A stretch of DNA of 64,000 bases from SZUA-38 sp965212525 (GTDB lineage: Bacteria; Pseudomonadota; Gammaproteobacteria; Xanthomonadales; SZUA-38). Shown one piece after another: positions 35,044-45,406 of the stretch; within the stretch, counting starts at the first letter, position 1, and each line of letters begins with the position of its first letter. Where the stretch lies: NCBI GenBank assembly GCA_965212525.1, contig CBDBVC010000024.1:34534-98533 (forward strand). Direction: 5' to 3'. The translations under genes and the position numbers were made by a program. Below the pieces are notes generated by a model that searched no databases, had not been told where the DNA came from, and was given only the letters and a program-made list of their open reading frames with translations.

Positions 35044-35973
35044 AAGTTGTGACAGTTCGGGCAATGCCGTGAACAAATCCGCAACCAGGCCGATGTCGGC
35101 AACCTCGAAAATGGGCGCTTCCGGGTCCTTGTTGATGGCAACAATGGTACCGGCATCCTTGATGCCTGTCAGGTGCTGGATGGCGCCCGAAATACCAATA
35201 GCAACATACAGATCAGGCGCGATAATCTTGCCGGTCTGGCCTACCTGCATGTCATTGGGGACGTAGCCTGCATCGACTGCTGCGCGCGATGCGCCCACGG
35301 CGGCATCGAGCCGGTCTGCGAAATCGTAGATGATGCGGAAATTTTCTTCACTGCCGACACCGCGACCACCGGATACCACACGGGGCGCAGACTGCAGATC
35401 GGGGCGCTCGCTGTTGCCGCCCTCGAGCGAGACAAAGCGTGTGTGATCCGGAGTGGCTGCCGATACCTCGACTGATTCAACCGGTGCACTGCCGTCACTG
35501 GCAACGGCCTGGAAAGAGGCCACTCTGACCGTGGCTACCAGTGTCGTGTCAGCCGGTGTCTCCACGGTGAGTATGACGTTTCCGGCGTAGATGGGTCGCT
35601 TGTAGCTGTGATCAGCCTCGACACTCATCATGTCACTGACCTGCTGAACCCCGCTAAGTGCGGCCACTCTGGGCATCAGATCCTTGCCGAAGCTGGAGGA
35701 TGGTGCAAGTACATGGGTGTAATCGCTGGCCATTGCAGCGATCTGAGGAGCCAGCATGGCGGCCAGCGGATGCTGGAAATCTGCATGGCTGGCATCGAGC
35801 ACACGACTGACATGTGTCAGTGTACTGGCCTGTTCGATGACGCTGGCAGCACCATCCGACATGACCATCAGGTCTATGTCAGTTCCGATCTGACGGGCAC
35901 AATCGATGGTCTTGGCGGTATTGACGTTAAGGTTCTGACCGTCGTGTTCGGCTATTACCAGTATGCGTGTCAT
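35035..35973 (-). CDS. etfA: Electron transfer flavoprotein subunit alpha
   Basis: Carries the FAD of ETF and passes electrons from acyl-CoA and related dehydrogenases to ETF-quinone oxidoreductase. The 312-residue protein ends with the FAD-binding domain: VVSGGRGVGSEENF, then AAVDAGYVPNDMQVGQTGKI, IAPDLYVAIGISGAIQH and INKDPEAPIFEVADIGLVAD. Its ATG overlaps the etfB stop by one base. No ETF-QO or acyl-CoA dehydrogenase lies nearby. Confidence 0.96.
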   Translation of the reverse strand: MTRILVIAEHDGQNLNVNTAKTIDCARQIGTDIDLMVMSDGAASVIEQASTLTHVSRVLDASHADFQHPLAAMLAPQIAAMASDYTHVLAPSSSFGKDLMPRVAALSGVQQVSDMMSVEADHSYKRPIYAGNVILTVETPADTTLVATVRVASFQAVASDGSAPVESVEVSAATPDHTRFVSLEGGNSERPDLQSAPRVVSGGRGVGSEENFRIIYDFADRLDAAVGASRAAVDAGYVPNDMQVGQTGKIIAPDLYVAIGISGAIQHLTGIKDAGTIVAINKDPEAPIFEVADIGLVADLFTALPELSQLVE

Positions 35974-36719
35974 CAGAGTACTCCCCGCTGTTTCATGGCG
36001 TCGACAAGTTCGGACACGGATTCAACCATGATACCGCGTTGTCGTTTCTGAGGTGCTTCGTGATGCACCGGTCTGATCGGTTGTGAGGAAGCAATACTGA
36101 ACCCCTCCAGAGGCTGGACATCCAGTGGCTTCTTCTTGGCCTTCATGATGTCGGGAAGCTTGACGAATCGAGGCGTATTCAGACGCAGATCGGTGGTGAT
36201 CACGGCGGGCAGGTCAACCTCGATAGTCTCAAGCCCTGCATCGACTTCACGTGTCACGCGTGCTGTCTGTCCGGACAGTGTGACTTCAGATGCGAACGTG
36301 GCCTGTGGGCGATCCCACAATGCGGCAAGCATCTGTCCGGTCTGGTTGCAGTCATCATCAATCGCCTGTTTGCCCATGATGACCAGTGAGGGGTTCTCGG
36401 TATTGATCACATCGAGAAACACACGGGCTGCAGACAAGGGGTCGACTGCGTCATCAGTCTGGACATGGATGGCACGATCTGCGCCCATGGCCAGGCCGGT
36501 TCTGAGCTGGGTCTGAGTACTTGCGTTGCCGATGGTGATGACGATCACCTCTTCGGCATTGCCGGCCTCACGGATCCGCAACGCCTCTTCCAGCGCAATC
36601 TCATCGAATGGGTTGATGCTCATTTTGACACCATCAGTGACCACACCGGACGAATCAGGCTTGACCTGAACTCTGACCTGGTAATCGATCACCTGTTTCA
36701 AACAAACAAGTATCTTCAT
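35973..36719 (-). CDS. etfB: Electron transfer flavoprotein subunit beta
   Basis: AMP-binding partner of EtfA, 248 residues. It begins MKILVCLKQVIDYQVRVQVK and contains NPFDEIALEEALRIREAG, MGKQAIDDDCNQTGQMLAAL and, near the end, the recognition-loop region LPDIMKAKKKPLD, all standard. First gene of the etfBA pair. Confidence 0.96.
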   Translation of the reverse strand: MKILVCLKQVIDYQVRVQVKPDSSGVVTDGVKMSINPFDEIALEEALRIREAGNAEEVIVITIGNASTQTQLRTGLAMGADRAIHVQTDDAVDPLSAARVFLDVINTENPSLVIMGKQAIDDDCNQTGQMLAALWDRPQATFASEVTLSGQTARVTREVDAGLETIEVDLPAVITTDLRLNTPRFVKLPDIMKAKKKPLDVQPLEGFSIASSQPIRPVHHEAPQKRQRGIMVESVSELVDAMKQRGVL

Positions 36720-36813
36720 TAATGTACCTCTAGGTTGTTCATGTTGTCCGTCTGGCCATCATCGAACAATGATGTACCGGTACGGGCTGTATCGGATCAG
36801 GCTGTTGCAGATG

Positions 36814-37629
36814 TCATAGCAGCCATTTGCGTGATTCTGTCAGCAGCTGTTCGGCCTCGATGGCATATCCTGGCAGAAAGGAGAACCCGACTTCGTTGTT
36901 CTGTTCGTGAATGACCTTGGCCTTGATACACAGGATCTTGGTTTCATCCAGGATGAAGAACAGGCTGAATGTCGAATTGGCAGGTTTTTCCCAGTTGCCC
37001 GGCGTCTTGATGCTGACCCCGCCAGCAGAAACATTCCTGATTTCCGACAGGAAGGCGGTTTCACCCTGGATCATGAAAACCGCAGCATGCATGGTAATTC
37101 TAGGATAACCCCTTTTTTCCATCTCAGTGTTCCCGCAGGTTGTCAAATTTTCTTCAAAACGGTTTTCTTCACGGTTCTTCCTGACAGCATCAGGCGACCA
37201 GACCCTGCCGTTCATGGCGATGTAAATGCCGCGCTCTGCGATCTGTGCAGCAGCAACGGCACAGCCGATGTTGAACACGGCATCACTGCCGATGAAACGT
37301 GCCGGGTTGAGTGCGCCTGTCATGACAATCACATTATCATTCTGTAGCGGCTTGAGAACACCGGCCGTTTCGATCATGGTGTCGGTACCGTGTGTGATCA
37401 GAAAACAGTCATTATCGTGTGATTTGATTGTCTCATAAATCAGATTGCGATCCTGATCGGTCAGCTCAAGGCTATCCTTTTTCATCAGCGGGATGACATC
37501 GAACTCGAACCCAACCCTGAATGCTCGCAGAATGTCGGCAATCTGCGGTTCACCAATCTGGTAGTTGCTCTTGGCATCAAAGTAGATCTTGTCGATCGTC
37601 CCACCGGTTGTGAGGATTGTCAGTTTCAA
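36814..37629 (-). CDS. Small asparaginase-like domain fused to a PilZ domain
   Basis: 271 residues. Residues 1-160 match the short asparaginase-like family: LTTGGTIDK with the nucleophile Thr region (7-14), ITHGTDTM (78-85) and MTGALNPARFIGSDAVFN. The C-terminal substrate-binding domain of full-length asparaginases is absent. Residues 172-260 look like a PilZ c-di-GMP-binding domain: RGYPR (173-177, the RxxxR motif) and NVSAGG (199-204, the D/NxSxxG motif), with a beta-barrel pattern to the end. The start is TTG 37629 with GGAG six bases before it. It stands alone downstream of no clear operon. Catalysis and c-di-GMP control are both inferred. Confidence 0.8.
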   Translation of the reverse strand: MKLTILTTGGTIDKIYFDAKSNYQIGEPQIADILRAFRVGFEFDVIPLMKKDSLELTDQDRNLIYETIKSHDNDCFLITHGTDTMIETAGVLKPLQNDNVIVMTGALNPARFIGSDAVFNIGCAVAAAQIAERGIYIAMNGRVWSPDAVRKNREENRFEENLTTCGNTEMEKRGYPRITMHAAVFMIQGETAFLSEIRNVSAGGVSIKTPGNWEKPANSTFSLFFILDETKILCIKAKVIHEQNNEVGFSFLPGYAIEAEQLLTESRKWLL

Positions 37630-38011
37630 GTGTGTCTCCGTCGCTGATTCAGCGCAGCGGGGTATTTTATCGGGAAAACTGCCCGGTTTAAATCGCTAAA
37701 CCTGATGTCAGTGATGAAAACGGTGGACAAATCGCCCGAACGGCGGCATTTGTCATGGTTTGTATGGCTGTGCAAGCCCGTTCTCATTCAGGCGAAGGCC
37801 CAGATGTGAGCTATGGCGCTTTCGAATGCCAGGCCGGCTGTGTAGAATCGTCCATTCCGAATCAGGTGCCGGGGTCTTATACACGGGTTTGATGGTATTC
37901 GGTCGATTGACCGATGTGGATGAGCATACAACGGCAGTCCGGGTGCTGGGTGTACGCATCAGGGTTTTTGCCCATGAAACGTTGATACAAGGGTTGAGCA
38001 AACACGGCATG
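37630..38011 (+). other. Intergenic region upstream of the large orphan gene
   Basis: About 380 bases between divergent genes. The coding frame of the large orphan is open through much of it, back to an ATG at 37760. However, the product there is unlike any N terminus, and a signal-peptide-like start at 38009/38012 fits better. A TAGAAT preceded by TGTG occurs near 37840 without a clear -35. No RNA gene or terminator was seen. Confidence 0.3.
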
Positions 38012-40957
38012 ATGTCTGACAAACCAGTCCCACAACAACCTCATCACCGGCAAGGTCAGTATTCTGCCATCTGGACTGACTGTGATGCCGGCATCCGCAG
38101 CCAGGTTTGCGGTTGGTTGCTGAGCTGTCTGCTGCTTCTGCTGGCGGGTACGATTGCTGCCCAGACCTCACCATCAGTTGTGGATGAGGTGCCAACCCGC
38201 GAACGTGCTGCAGAAATGGCGGCTCAGGTTGATTACCGATTCCCCTTCACTCAGGCATCGATTCGCCATCTTCTGATTCAGCGAGCCATCATCGCGATCG
38301 AAAGAAATGCAGGCAATGAACAGTGGTCGATCACCGATCAGTGGCTCGAGTGGCAGCTGGCACTGAATTCGGAGCTTGCTCGCCTGGTGCCGGATGCCGG
38401 GGGTTTCTCCGGTCTGCCTGTGGATTATTCCGACGCTGTGGATGATGTGGTGACTGTGCAGATCGGTCTGACCGGCTATCACCTGTGGCCAGCATTTGAC
38501 AATGATCAGCTGAGCGCCGAACTGTTACTGATGATTACCGGTGATATCGCTGCCAGCCCGCTTTCCCGAACACAAATGCGCACCTTGCTGAGCTGGCGCA
38601 CTGGAACGGACCGCAGATCTGGAACAAGTTCCTGCTTCAGTTGTCGGCCAACCCGGAACTGATACCCCTGATGAATCCACTGACAGAGTCCTGGCTGGAG
38701 CTGCCACTGGATGCCAGCCTGGAGCAATGGCGACAGCTCGATAATGCGGCGTCTGCCGACCTTGCGGCGATCAGAACGCTGGACAGTAGCGATCCCTGGT
38801 TCGATCAGTTGTCGACTGAAATAACATCCCGTCTGTTGTCCCGACACACACCAGGCAGCCAGGAACTGATGCGTTTCAGGCAGAAACTGCCGCACATCGG
38901 ATTTCATCTGCAGCAGATCCACGACGACTTCAATCCACTGCTTGCCGAATTGCTTCAATCGGTCAGTCAGCTGCATGAGGGCAGCTATCATCTGGTTCTG
39001 ACAGCCCTGCAGAAGATACTGCGTCGCTGGAGTGATCATTCGAGTGTGGGCGCAGATTTTACTGCACCGTCACAGGTATTGCAGTTGCTCGAATCGATCG
39101 ATGCCATCATGGCACCGGGACTCGCGACTGTGGATCAATCACAGCTGGCAGTCTATCAACAGCAGAAAAAGCTGATCAGGGATCTGACCGACGATACATT
39201 GATGGACAGGGGCTCCGCTGAATTCGCCGAACACATGAATTTATTCAGGCGTGAACTCGTGCTCAATCGCCTGTTGTTCGAATGGCACGAACCGGACATT
39301 GATCGCTATCTGCAGATGCCGATTCGCGGCACCATCGTTTCAGATACGGCCGGTTGTTATGCGCTCGGGCTCAGGCCCGGTCCCTTGCCGCAAGAACCCA
39401 TCACTCAGGGCCAGTTCGAAGCCTGTCTGCAGGCGCTTGCCACCTGGGCTGTGGAGCGTTCCGCTCAGGTTGAGCTTGTCGGTGACGAGAAAGGCCCGTT
39501 CCAGATCGAGCAACTGACCAGAGAACTGACACTGTTGCCATGGCAGCGCAATCGATACTGGGCGGGTTATGTAGATTCGGAGCTGCAGAGACAGTGCAAC
39601 ATCGATGACTCGGAGGTGGTGAATCCGCTTGAATGGGCCATCGCTGTTCGGTCCTGGGTCTGGTTTGCAGATCGATGGCCGGGCTATTACATGAGCAGGG
39701 ACCGTCGACCGATGCTGGATACGCTCAGAGCCAGTGGTCAGCGACTGATCGAGTTCATCTCCAGCATGAGGGCGTGCAGGAATGCGTCACAGCAGCAGGC
39801 CGTCCAGCTGATGCTGACGCGTTAATGAGCAGGAACTGAGCCTGCTGGCAGAGGCTCGCCTGGTCAGCACGCGTGCCTTCAGTGAATCCGTGCTCGCAGC
39901 TGATGCCGATGTCAGCCTGAATTCGGATTCCAGTCAGGAGACGGATTATCGGCCCACTGAACTCAGCATCGGACCCTGCGATGAGAGAAACACCTGTGGC
40001 ATGACCCGGCAATTGCCTTCAACACGGGCACTGTTCGGTCTGTTTCCGCAACAGCTCCTGATCGCACACCAGATCGGGCTGGGCCAGCTCAGTATCTGTC
40101 TTATGACGATGTCCACTGGGTCGAGCGCCGGCATGAGGTGCCTTCCTATGGCTATTCTGCAATGGCAAATTATTTTGGCTATCTTTCCTATGAACTGATC
40201 GGTCGATACGACGGTTTCAGGGACGATGTGTTCAGAATGTCAGTGACATCACATCAGGAGCACGAGTACCTGTTCGGAGCCAATACCACCGAGGTGCTGG
40301 AAAGAGGATTGTCCAAACCACCTGTTCAATACTCAGGTTACCTCGGAATTACCGGAGCAGGCATTCAATCTGGTGCCGCGCAGGCTGACCTTTCTGACCA
40401 CGGCACGCACCGTACCCTCGGACCTGTTCTCCGACCAGTGGGCCGATGGAGATCAATGGCGCGACTGGTTTGACAGTGACGAGATTGAAGTCAGTTCACT
40501 TGAACCCGAAGACCTTGAACAGATCGATCAGCGACTGGCCGAACTGTATGCTGACTGGAACAGGACGCTCTACCGCCAGTTGCTGAACGTGGATCTGTCA
40601 GTCGATGCCAGCATGCATGAACTGGCCGAACACCTGATCTGGATGGATACCGACAAGGCCATGATCGTCGCCTACCTGAGACTGTTTGAACCAGAACTGC
40701 TGGCCGAACACACTGAATTGAGAGCATCATTACTGGGGGCTGATGGATTGCCGGACAGACAGATGGTTCTGTCACAGCAGAATACAGGAAATTCGATTGA
40801 TGAACTGTTCGAACTGATAAGCGAACGTACCCGTCAGACACGCCGTGTGTGGGCCGACAGCAGCAGGCTGGAACGTGTCAAATCATCAACAGACCCGATG
40901 ATAGCCAACACGCTGATGCTGCTGCGCAAGCTGGAAAGCGCCTACCCGCAGAAGTGA
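38012..40957 (+). CDS. Very large exported protein of unknown function, with about four frame breaks
   Basis: Read across the breaks this is one protein of about 980 residues. After a polar N terminus there is a hydrophobic export segment (GWLLSCLLLLLAGTIAAQ), then a long, mostly helical, Trp- and Leu-rich sequence. Segments are, in order, PSVVDEVPTRERAAEM, WNGPQIWNKFLLQLSANPEL, RNRYWAGYVDSELQRQC, YGYSAMANYFGYLSYELIGR and WADGDQWRDWFDSDEI, ending YPQK. Frame changes fall near 38580 (one base missing), 39822 (one extra), between 40000 and 40110 (one missing) and 40346-40350 (one extra). Each downstream frame stays free of stops and keeps similar composition, so one gene is the simplest reading. 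It may be inner-membrane anchored or periplasmic. No family recognised. Confidence 0.55.
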
Positions 40958-40984
40958 ATTCAGACTCTTGAGCGTGGCAGTTGA

Positions 40985-42567
40985 TCAATCCTCGAAACCA
41001 TCGACGAAGATGGTATCGAAAGGGTCCAGTTCAAAGCTGCCGCGATCAACCGCTCCGACACGACTCTGGCCCCTGGCATCCGTGTCCGGGACAGTGGCAT
41101 TGCTGACACCGCTGTCAACAGCCGGGCTGGTGACATCGATCGGCAGGGTGAGCACGTGACCACCGTTGTTGCTGGCAACGGTCGGCAGCAGAGCATCAGC
41201 ATAATCCGCGCCGGGCGCCACAGGTCCTTCCACGCCGCCGCCACCAGGCCTGTTCTGCGGCCATTGCATGTTGCCACCTCCCGAGAACTGGGCCGGGTTG
41301 TTCATGGCCCAGTCAACGAAAATATTGCCACCGGTGGTTTGCAAACACCGTGTTGGTCAGTGTCAGCTGATTCGGGTTGCCGATACTGATGCCGGCAGCG
41401 AATGCCGCAGTCGAGACATTGTTGGCAATGTCGTGTTGACGATCGAGATCGGGGCGGAACTGGGTCAGTGACATCGCTGCGCCCAGACCGGTGCGGGCTA
41501 TGTTGTTGGAGAAGGTGCCATTTACAATACTGCCCGGGGCATTGCCGGCAACAAAGAGACCACCGAATCCACGCGCATCATTGCCCGATGAAACTGACGC
41601 GGTTCATGGCCCAGGGTCCATCCTGAATGTAGGCGCCACCGGTGTGTTCACTGTCGCTCAGCTGTGTTATTGCCATTGAATGTCACATCCTCGAACCGGG
41701 TCCTGCTGGTGCTGTCATACATCACGCTGAAGAACCCGGCACCGAAGGCATTGCTGGTGTTGCTGTTGAAATGTGTGCGGCAGATGTCAACCCTGCGGTC
41801 TCCGCCATCAACGCCAAAGGCGCCTGCATTGCCGCCATTTCCCGGATTGCCACCTGTGCCGATGGCAGCATTGTTGGCAAACTCACTGTCGTGTGATGAC
41901 GATATCCAGCGTACCCAGGGAATACAGCGCTCCACCATTGCTTCCACTGTTGTTGATGAACCTGCAATTTGGCGATTTCGATACGGTCCATCAGCTCGGC
42001 GTAGAATGCGCCACCACCATCATCCTGGGTCGTACCATCCAGCGGTGCATGGTTGTCAGAGAATTCACAATTGACCAGTTTCAGGCTGACCTTGTGCGGA
42101 AACTCGAAGTCATGTTCCTTGTAGATGGCACCGCCACGACCGCCCGTGGTTCTTCCCTGTGTGAAGTTGATGTTCTGCAGGGTGACAGTAAACAACGGTG
42201 CATTCATGGCCGGATCGGGATTGATGATGCGCATGATCTGTTCGCTGTCATTGCCCGATAGCGTGATCAGTCCGCCACCGTCAAGTACTGTCTCACCACT
42301 GGCAACGAGTGTCTGGTCGATGATGATTGTCGTGGGCGCTGCGCCCTGATCGAGCAGGATGTCACCGCCGGCGTCCAGCGCGGCCTGGATCTGCGCCGTG
42401 CTGATGGAGCCGGCAGTCCCATTGCCGAGTATGGTCGGGTTCGTCAGTGGCTCTTCTGTCACATTCGAACAGAAACTCTGGGCATGGCTGATCAGCGGTG
42501 CCAGCAGCACGAACAGTCCTGCCAGCAGAGCAGATGTTCCGGGTTCAGTGTTGTTTCTGTCCCTCAT
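40985..42567 (-). CDS. Secreted parallel beta-helix protein with IFVDGFED C terminus, several frame breaks
   Basis: Reconstructed across five one-base insertions (near 41969, 41895, 41670, 41585 and 41340) it is about 525 residues. A signal peptide (SALLAGLFVLLAPLISHAQ) leads to an ATIDDA-like start and then right-handed beta-helix repeats: GGGLITLSGN, NINFTQGRTTGGRGGAIY, NCRFINNSGSNGGALY, SEFANNAAIG and GTFSNNIARTG. The pattern NN(x)GGA(I/L)Y is typical of Pmp-like polymorphic repeats. It ends DPFDTIFVDGFED, a short acidic C-terminal motif found on many secreted proteins of some gammaproteobacteria. Either a surface protein or a decaying one; the frame-conserving pattern favours sequence errors. 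Confidence 0.65.
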
Positions 42568-42612
42568 TATCGTTTGCTGCATCGCGCAGGCCTCTGACTT
42601 CAGTGATGGTCA

Positions 42613-42939
42613 TTATGCACTGTTGGCTCGCGCCCGACTGCGAACGTTTTCAACAATCACGGATATGAACAGCAGCACTGTCAGGCCTGTTTCGGCCATT
42701 GCGAGCCAGCGATCGGCCGGATTGGCGACTGTTTCGGTGACGCCATGTATGAAATACAGCATGGCAATGTAGGCACAGATCACCTGGGTCCTGTGTGAAG
42801 CACCTTTCAGTAACCAGGGCAGGGGGATCAGTATCGGTGCCATCACGGTGATCTGCAGCCAGAGTGGATCACTGTGCCAGAACAGGTGCCAGTAGCCGAC
42901 AAGCGAGACAAACAGACAATAGATCAGTGTGAACAACAT
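42613..42939 (-). CDS. DUF2069 family membrane protein
   Basis: 108 residues, four hydrophobic helices (LIYCLFVSLVGYWHLFW, ITVMAPILIPLPWLLKG, VICAYIAMLYFIHGVTE and GLTVLLFISVIVENVRSRAR). The pattern GVTE plus the terminal ENVRSRAR matches DUF2069, a small inner-membrane family often placed next to wrbA. AGAGGAT precedes ATG 42939. It follows wrbA by nine bases, so they share an operon. Function unknown. Confidence 0.85.
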   Translation of the reverse strand: MLFTLIYCLFVSLVGYWHLFWHSDPLWLQITVMAPILIPLPWLLKGASHRTQVICAYIAMLYFIHGVTETVANPADRWLAMAETGLTVLLFISVIVENVRSRARANSA

Positions 42940-42948
42940 GGCATCCTC

Positions 42949-43533
42949 TTATTCTGTCTTCAGTTTTCGGGCAATGTCTGCAACCCGGCTGCCCAGAGCC
43001 ATGGCCACGGATTTTTCGTCAGATGTCAGACGGTTTCCCGCATCATCACTGGCCAGGTGGCTGGCACCGTAGGGTGTGCCGCCCGATGTGGTGCGATGCA
43101 GCGCTGCTTCACTGTACGGGACGCCGACAAGAACCATGCCGTGATGCAGCAGTGGCAGCATCATCGACAGCAGGGTCGACTCCTGACCACCGTGCAGTGA
43201 ACTGGTCGATGTGAACACGGCGGCAGGTTTTCCGGCCAGTGTCGCGGATGCCCACAGGCTGCCGGTCTGGTCGATCGCCTGTTTAAGTGGTGCGGCCATG
43301 TTGCCGAATCGTGTCGGGCTGCCAAGGATTACACCATCGCAGTCACGCCAGTCATCGGGTTCCAGCAGGGGCGGGCCCTTGTCCGGGGCTGGCTCGCTGT
43401 CACCCAGTGATGCGACCGTGCGCAGGCGAGCATGGCCTCCGCCGGCTTCAACCCCACGTGCAACAAGACGCGCCAGATTGGCCGTGCTGCCTTCCCGGCT
43501 GTAATAAAGTATCAGGATGACAGGCTGGCTCAT
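42949..43533 (-). CDS. wrbA: NAD(P)H:quinone oxidoreductase, WrbA family
   Basis: Flavodoxin-fold FMN enzyme performing two-electron quinone reduction, 194 residues. Typical pieces are ILYYSREGSTANLAR (FMN phosphate loop), GSPTRFGNMAAPLKQAID, AGKPAAVFTSTSSLHGGQE and the late GGTPYGASHLA segment. Its ATG overlaps the stop of the ArsC-like gene (ATGA) once that gene is read in the corrected frame. That is good evidence for an arsC-wrbA-DUF2069 operon. Confidence 0.95.
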   Translation of the reverse strand: MSQPVILILYYSREGSTANLARLVARGVEAGGGHARLRTVASLGDSEPAPDKGPPLLEPDDWRDCDGVILGSPTRFGNMAAPLKQAIDQTGSLWASATLAGKPAAVFTSTSSLHGGQESTLLSMMLPLLHHGMVLVGVPYSEAALHRTTSGGTPYGASHLASDDAGNRLTSDEKSVAMALGSRVADIARKLKTE

Positions 43534-43897
43534 GCCGGGTCGCCAATCAGTCCTTCAACATTTTCCGGCGGCCTGCCGATCACGGCCCTTGCCGTTCCTG
43601 ATCACGATGGGTCGCTGCAGCAGGATTGGAATTTACGGAAATGATGTCCAGCCAGGCTGTGGTGTCTGACAGCGGCGGTGGGTTTTCCAGTGCCTTGAAT
43701 GTTGCTTCTGTGGTTCGCAGCATCCCCGCGATGTCGGTACCCAGCATTGACAGGAGCTCTGCCAGCTCCTTCGGACTGGGTGGTGAATCGAGATAGGCCC
43801 TGATGTCGACATCCAGGCCACTGGCCTCGAGCAAGGCAAGGCTGGCTCTGGATTTTGAGCAGCGTGGGTTATGATAGATGGTGATCGTCTGGTTCAT
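43530..43897 (-). CDS. arsC: ArsC-family (glutaredoxin-dependent) reductase, two frame breaks
   Basis: The thioredoxin-fold N terminus TITIYHNPRCSKSRASLALL has the ArsC catalytic Cys. The frame then ends early at TTAWLDIISVN, but neighbouring frames continue with PILLQRPIVIRNGK and VIGRPPENVEGL, the diagnostic ArsC C terminus. Removing one base at 43630-43631 and one at 43586-43588 gives one protein of about 121 residues that ends GLIGDPA with its TGA overlapping the wrbA ATG. Arsenate reduction is the family role. Close relatives (YffB/ArsC-like) may act on other substrates, and no arsR or arsB lies nearby. Confidence 0.82.
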
Positions 43898-43992
43898 GAG
43901 ATCCGGTTCTGGCGTCTGTAAGGCGCTAGTTTACCCTGTCGATGATCCGGGTAAAATCCTGAATCGACATGACAATGAGGGGCAGCTCACCG

Positions 43993-45297
43993 ATGAGTGA
44001 TACAAGGGAACACAGCAGGTGGCCATTCGACATGGATCGTACCCGGGCCTGGTTGTCTCATCTGTGGATCAAATTCCGCAAGGACGGCCTGCTGGAATCT
44101 GCTGGCCTGCTGACCTATACCACACTGCTTTCTCTGGTGCCGCTACTGATCGTTGCCATATCAGTGGTCTCCTCACTGCCGGGATCTTCAGACTGGAACA
44201 GCAGCATTCAGGATTTCCTGTTCAGTTATTTTCTGCCCGAGACAGTAGTCACCGCTGGCCCTGAGTCGGCCGACAGTGTGCGCACCGTGATTGCAGAGAA
44301 ACTCAGCGCCCTGGCCACCAAGCAGAGTTCACTGACCGTCACCATGGGGATATTCCTGCTGGTGACATCACTGATGCTGATGTCAACCATCGAGGGCGTA
44401 CTCAACAGAATCTGGGGTGTGCACACCGCCCGTTCTATTCCGAGCAAACTGGTGGTTTACTGGTCAATGCTGACCATGGGCCCGGTCCTGCTGGGTGCCT
44501 CACTGGCTTTGAGCTCCTATCTGTTTTCACAGGGGTTGTTGTCGGAACTGCGTCAGCAGGCCGAGGATGTACTGCTGTTCGGACGCCTGTTGCCCATTCT
44601 GGTGGCAAGCCTGGCGTTTTTGCTGTTCTTCATGATCATTCCGAATCGCCGGGTGAACTGGCGTCATGCACTGCTCGGTGCCGTGGTGACTGCCGTCATG
44701 TTCGAGCTTGCCAAGAAGGGTTTCGGCTATTACATCAGTAATTTCAATGCCTATTCCCTGATCTATGATGCGCTTGGGGCCATTCCGGTGTTTCTGCTGT
44801 GGATCTATCTTTCCTGGACGGTAATCCTTCTGGGTGCCTCGTTCACCCGGCATCGCTGGGAGAGTTTCCGATACCGAAAACCGGGGGTACGCTGGCCACA
44901 GGATCAGGAGTTTGTGCTGCTGTACCGCTTGCTGGGGCACCTGTGGCAGGCACAGTGCGAAGGCAATGCCGTGACAGATGAAGAGTTTCTCATGCACGAG
45001 CCGGCAGCCGATGATGATCAGGTGCTGTCCCTGCTCGAAAATCTTCGTCAGGCATCCGTGGCTCATCGTAACCAGAACGGTGACTGGATGCTGACACGTG
45101 ATCTGGGTGATTTTTCCCTCTCCGATCTGTACGGCATCGGTCAGTTTGTATGGCCACACCACATCGACGGGCTGGATACCGATGATGTGTGGAACGCTGG
45201 CATTGCCCGGGTGATTGGCGAGAACAGTACTTACGTATCACGCTTGTCCGATACAAACCTAAAGAGCCTGTATCAGAGCAGCCGTCAGGAGGGCTGA
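43993..45297 (+). CDS. YihY/BrkB-family inner-membrane protein
   Basis: 434 residues. The N-terminal part has the YihY/UPF0761 (formerly RNase BN) pattern: LLTYTTLLSLVPLLIVAISV, WGVHTARSIPSKLVVYW, IPNRRVNWRHALLGAVVTAV and YDALGAIPVFLLWIYLSW, with about six membrane helices. The remaining 130 or so residues are cytoplasmic, with a winged-helix-like pattern. Transport or envelope roles are proposed for the family but unproven. ATG 43993 has AGGGG ten bases before it; another ATG lies at 43969. Divergent from the arsC-wrbA operon. Confidence 0.88.
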   Translation: MSDTREHSRWPFDMDRTRAWLSHLWIKFRKDGLLESAGLLTYTTLLSLVPLLIVAISVVSSLPGSSDWNSSIQDFLFSYFLPETVVTAGPESADSVRTVIAEKLSALATKQSSLTVTMGIFLLVTSLMLMSTIEGVLNRIWGVHTARSIPSKLVVYWSMLTMGPVLLGASLALSSYLFSQGLLSELRQQAEDVLLFGRLLPILVASLAFLLFFMIIPNRRVNWRHALLGAVVTAVMFELAKKGFGYYISNFNAYSLIYDALGAIPVFLLWIYLSWTVILLGASFTRHRWESFRYRKPGVRWPQDQEFVLLYRLLGHLWQAQCEGNAVTDEEFLMHEPAADDDQVLSLLENLRQASVAHRNQNGDWMLTRDLGDFSLSDLYGIGQFVWPHHIDGLDTDDVWNAGIARVIGENSTYVSRLSDTNLKSLYQSSRQEG

Positions 45298-45406
45298 ATT
45301 CTGCAGCCAGCGGTCGTGCTACAGTACACCGAATTCTTCTCATAGATATCCAATCAGGCGGCAACAGTTATATAATGGGCGATTAACCTGATTGGCAGAA
45401 TTTTCC

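Noticed and set aside
37753..38022. 89-codon minus-strand frame upstream of the large orphan
   Set aside because: Proline- and serine-rich shadow sequence with no start signal or family resemblance.
45371..45376. TATAAT just upstream of icd
   Set aside because: No -35 element at 16-18 bases and no TGn extension, so it was not listed as a promoter.
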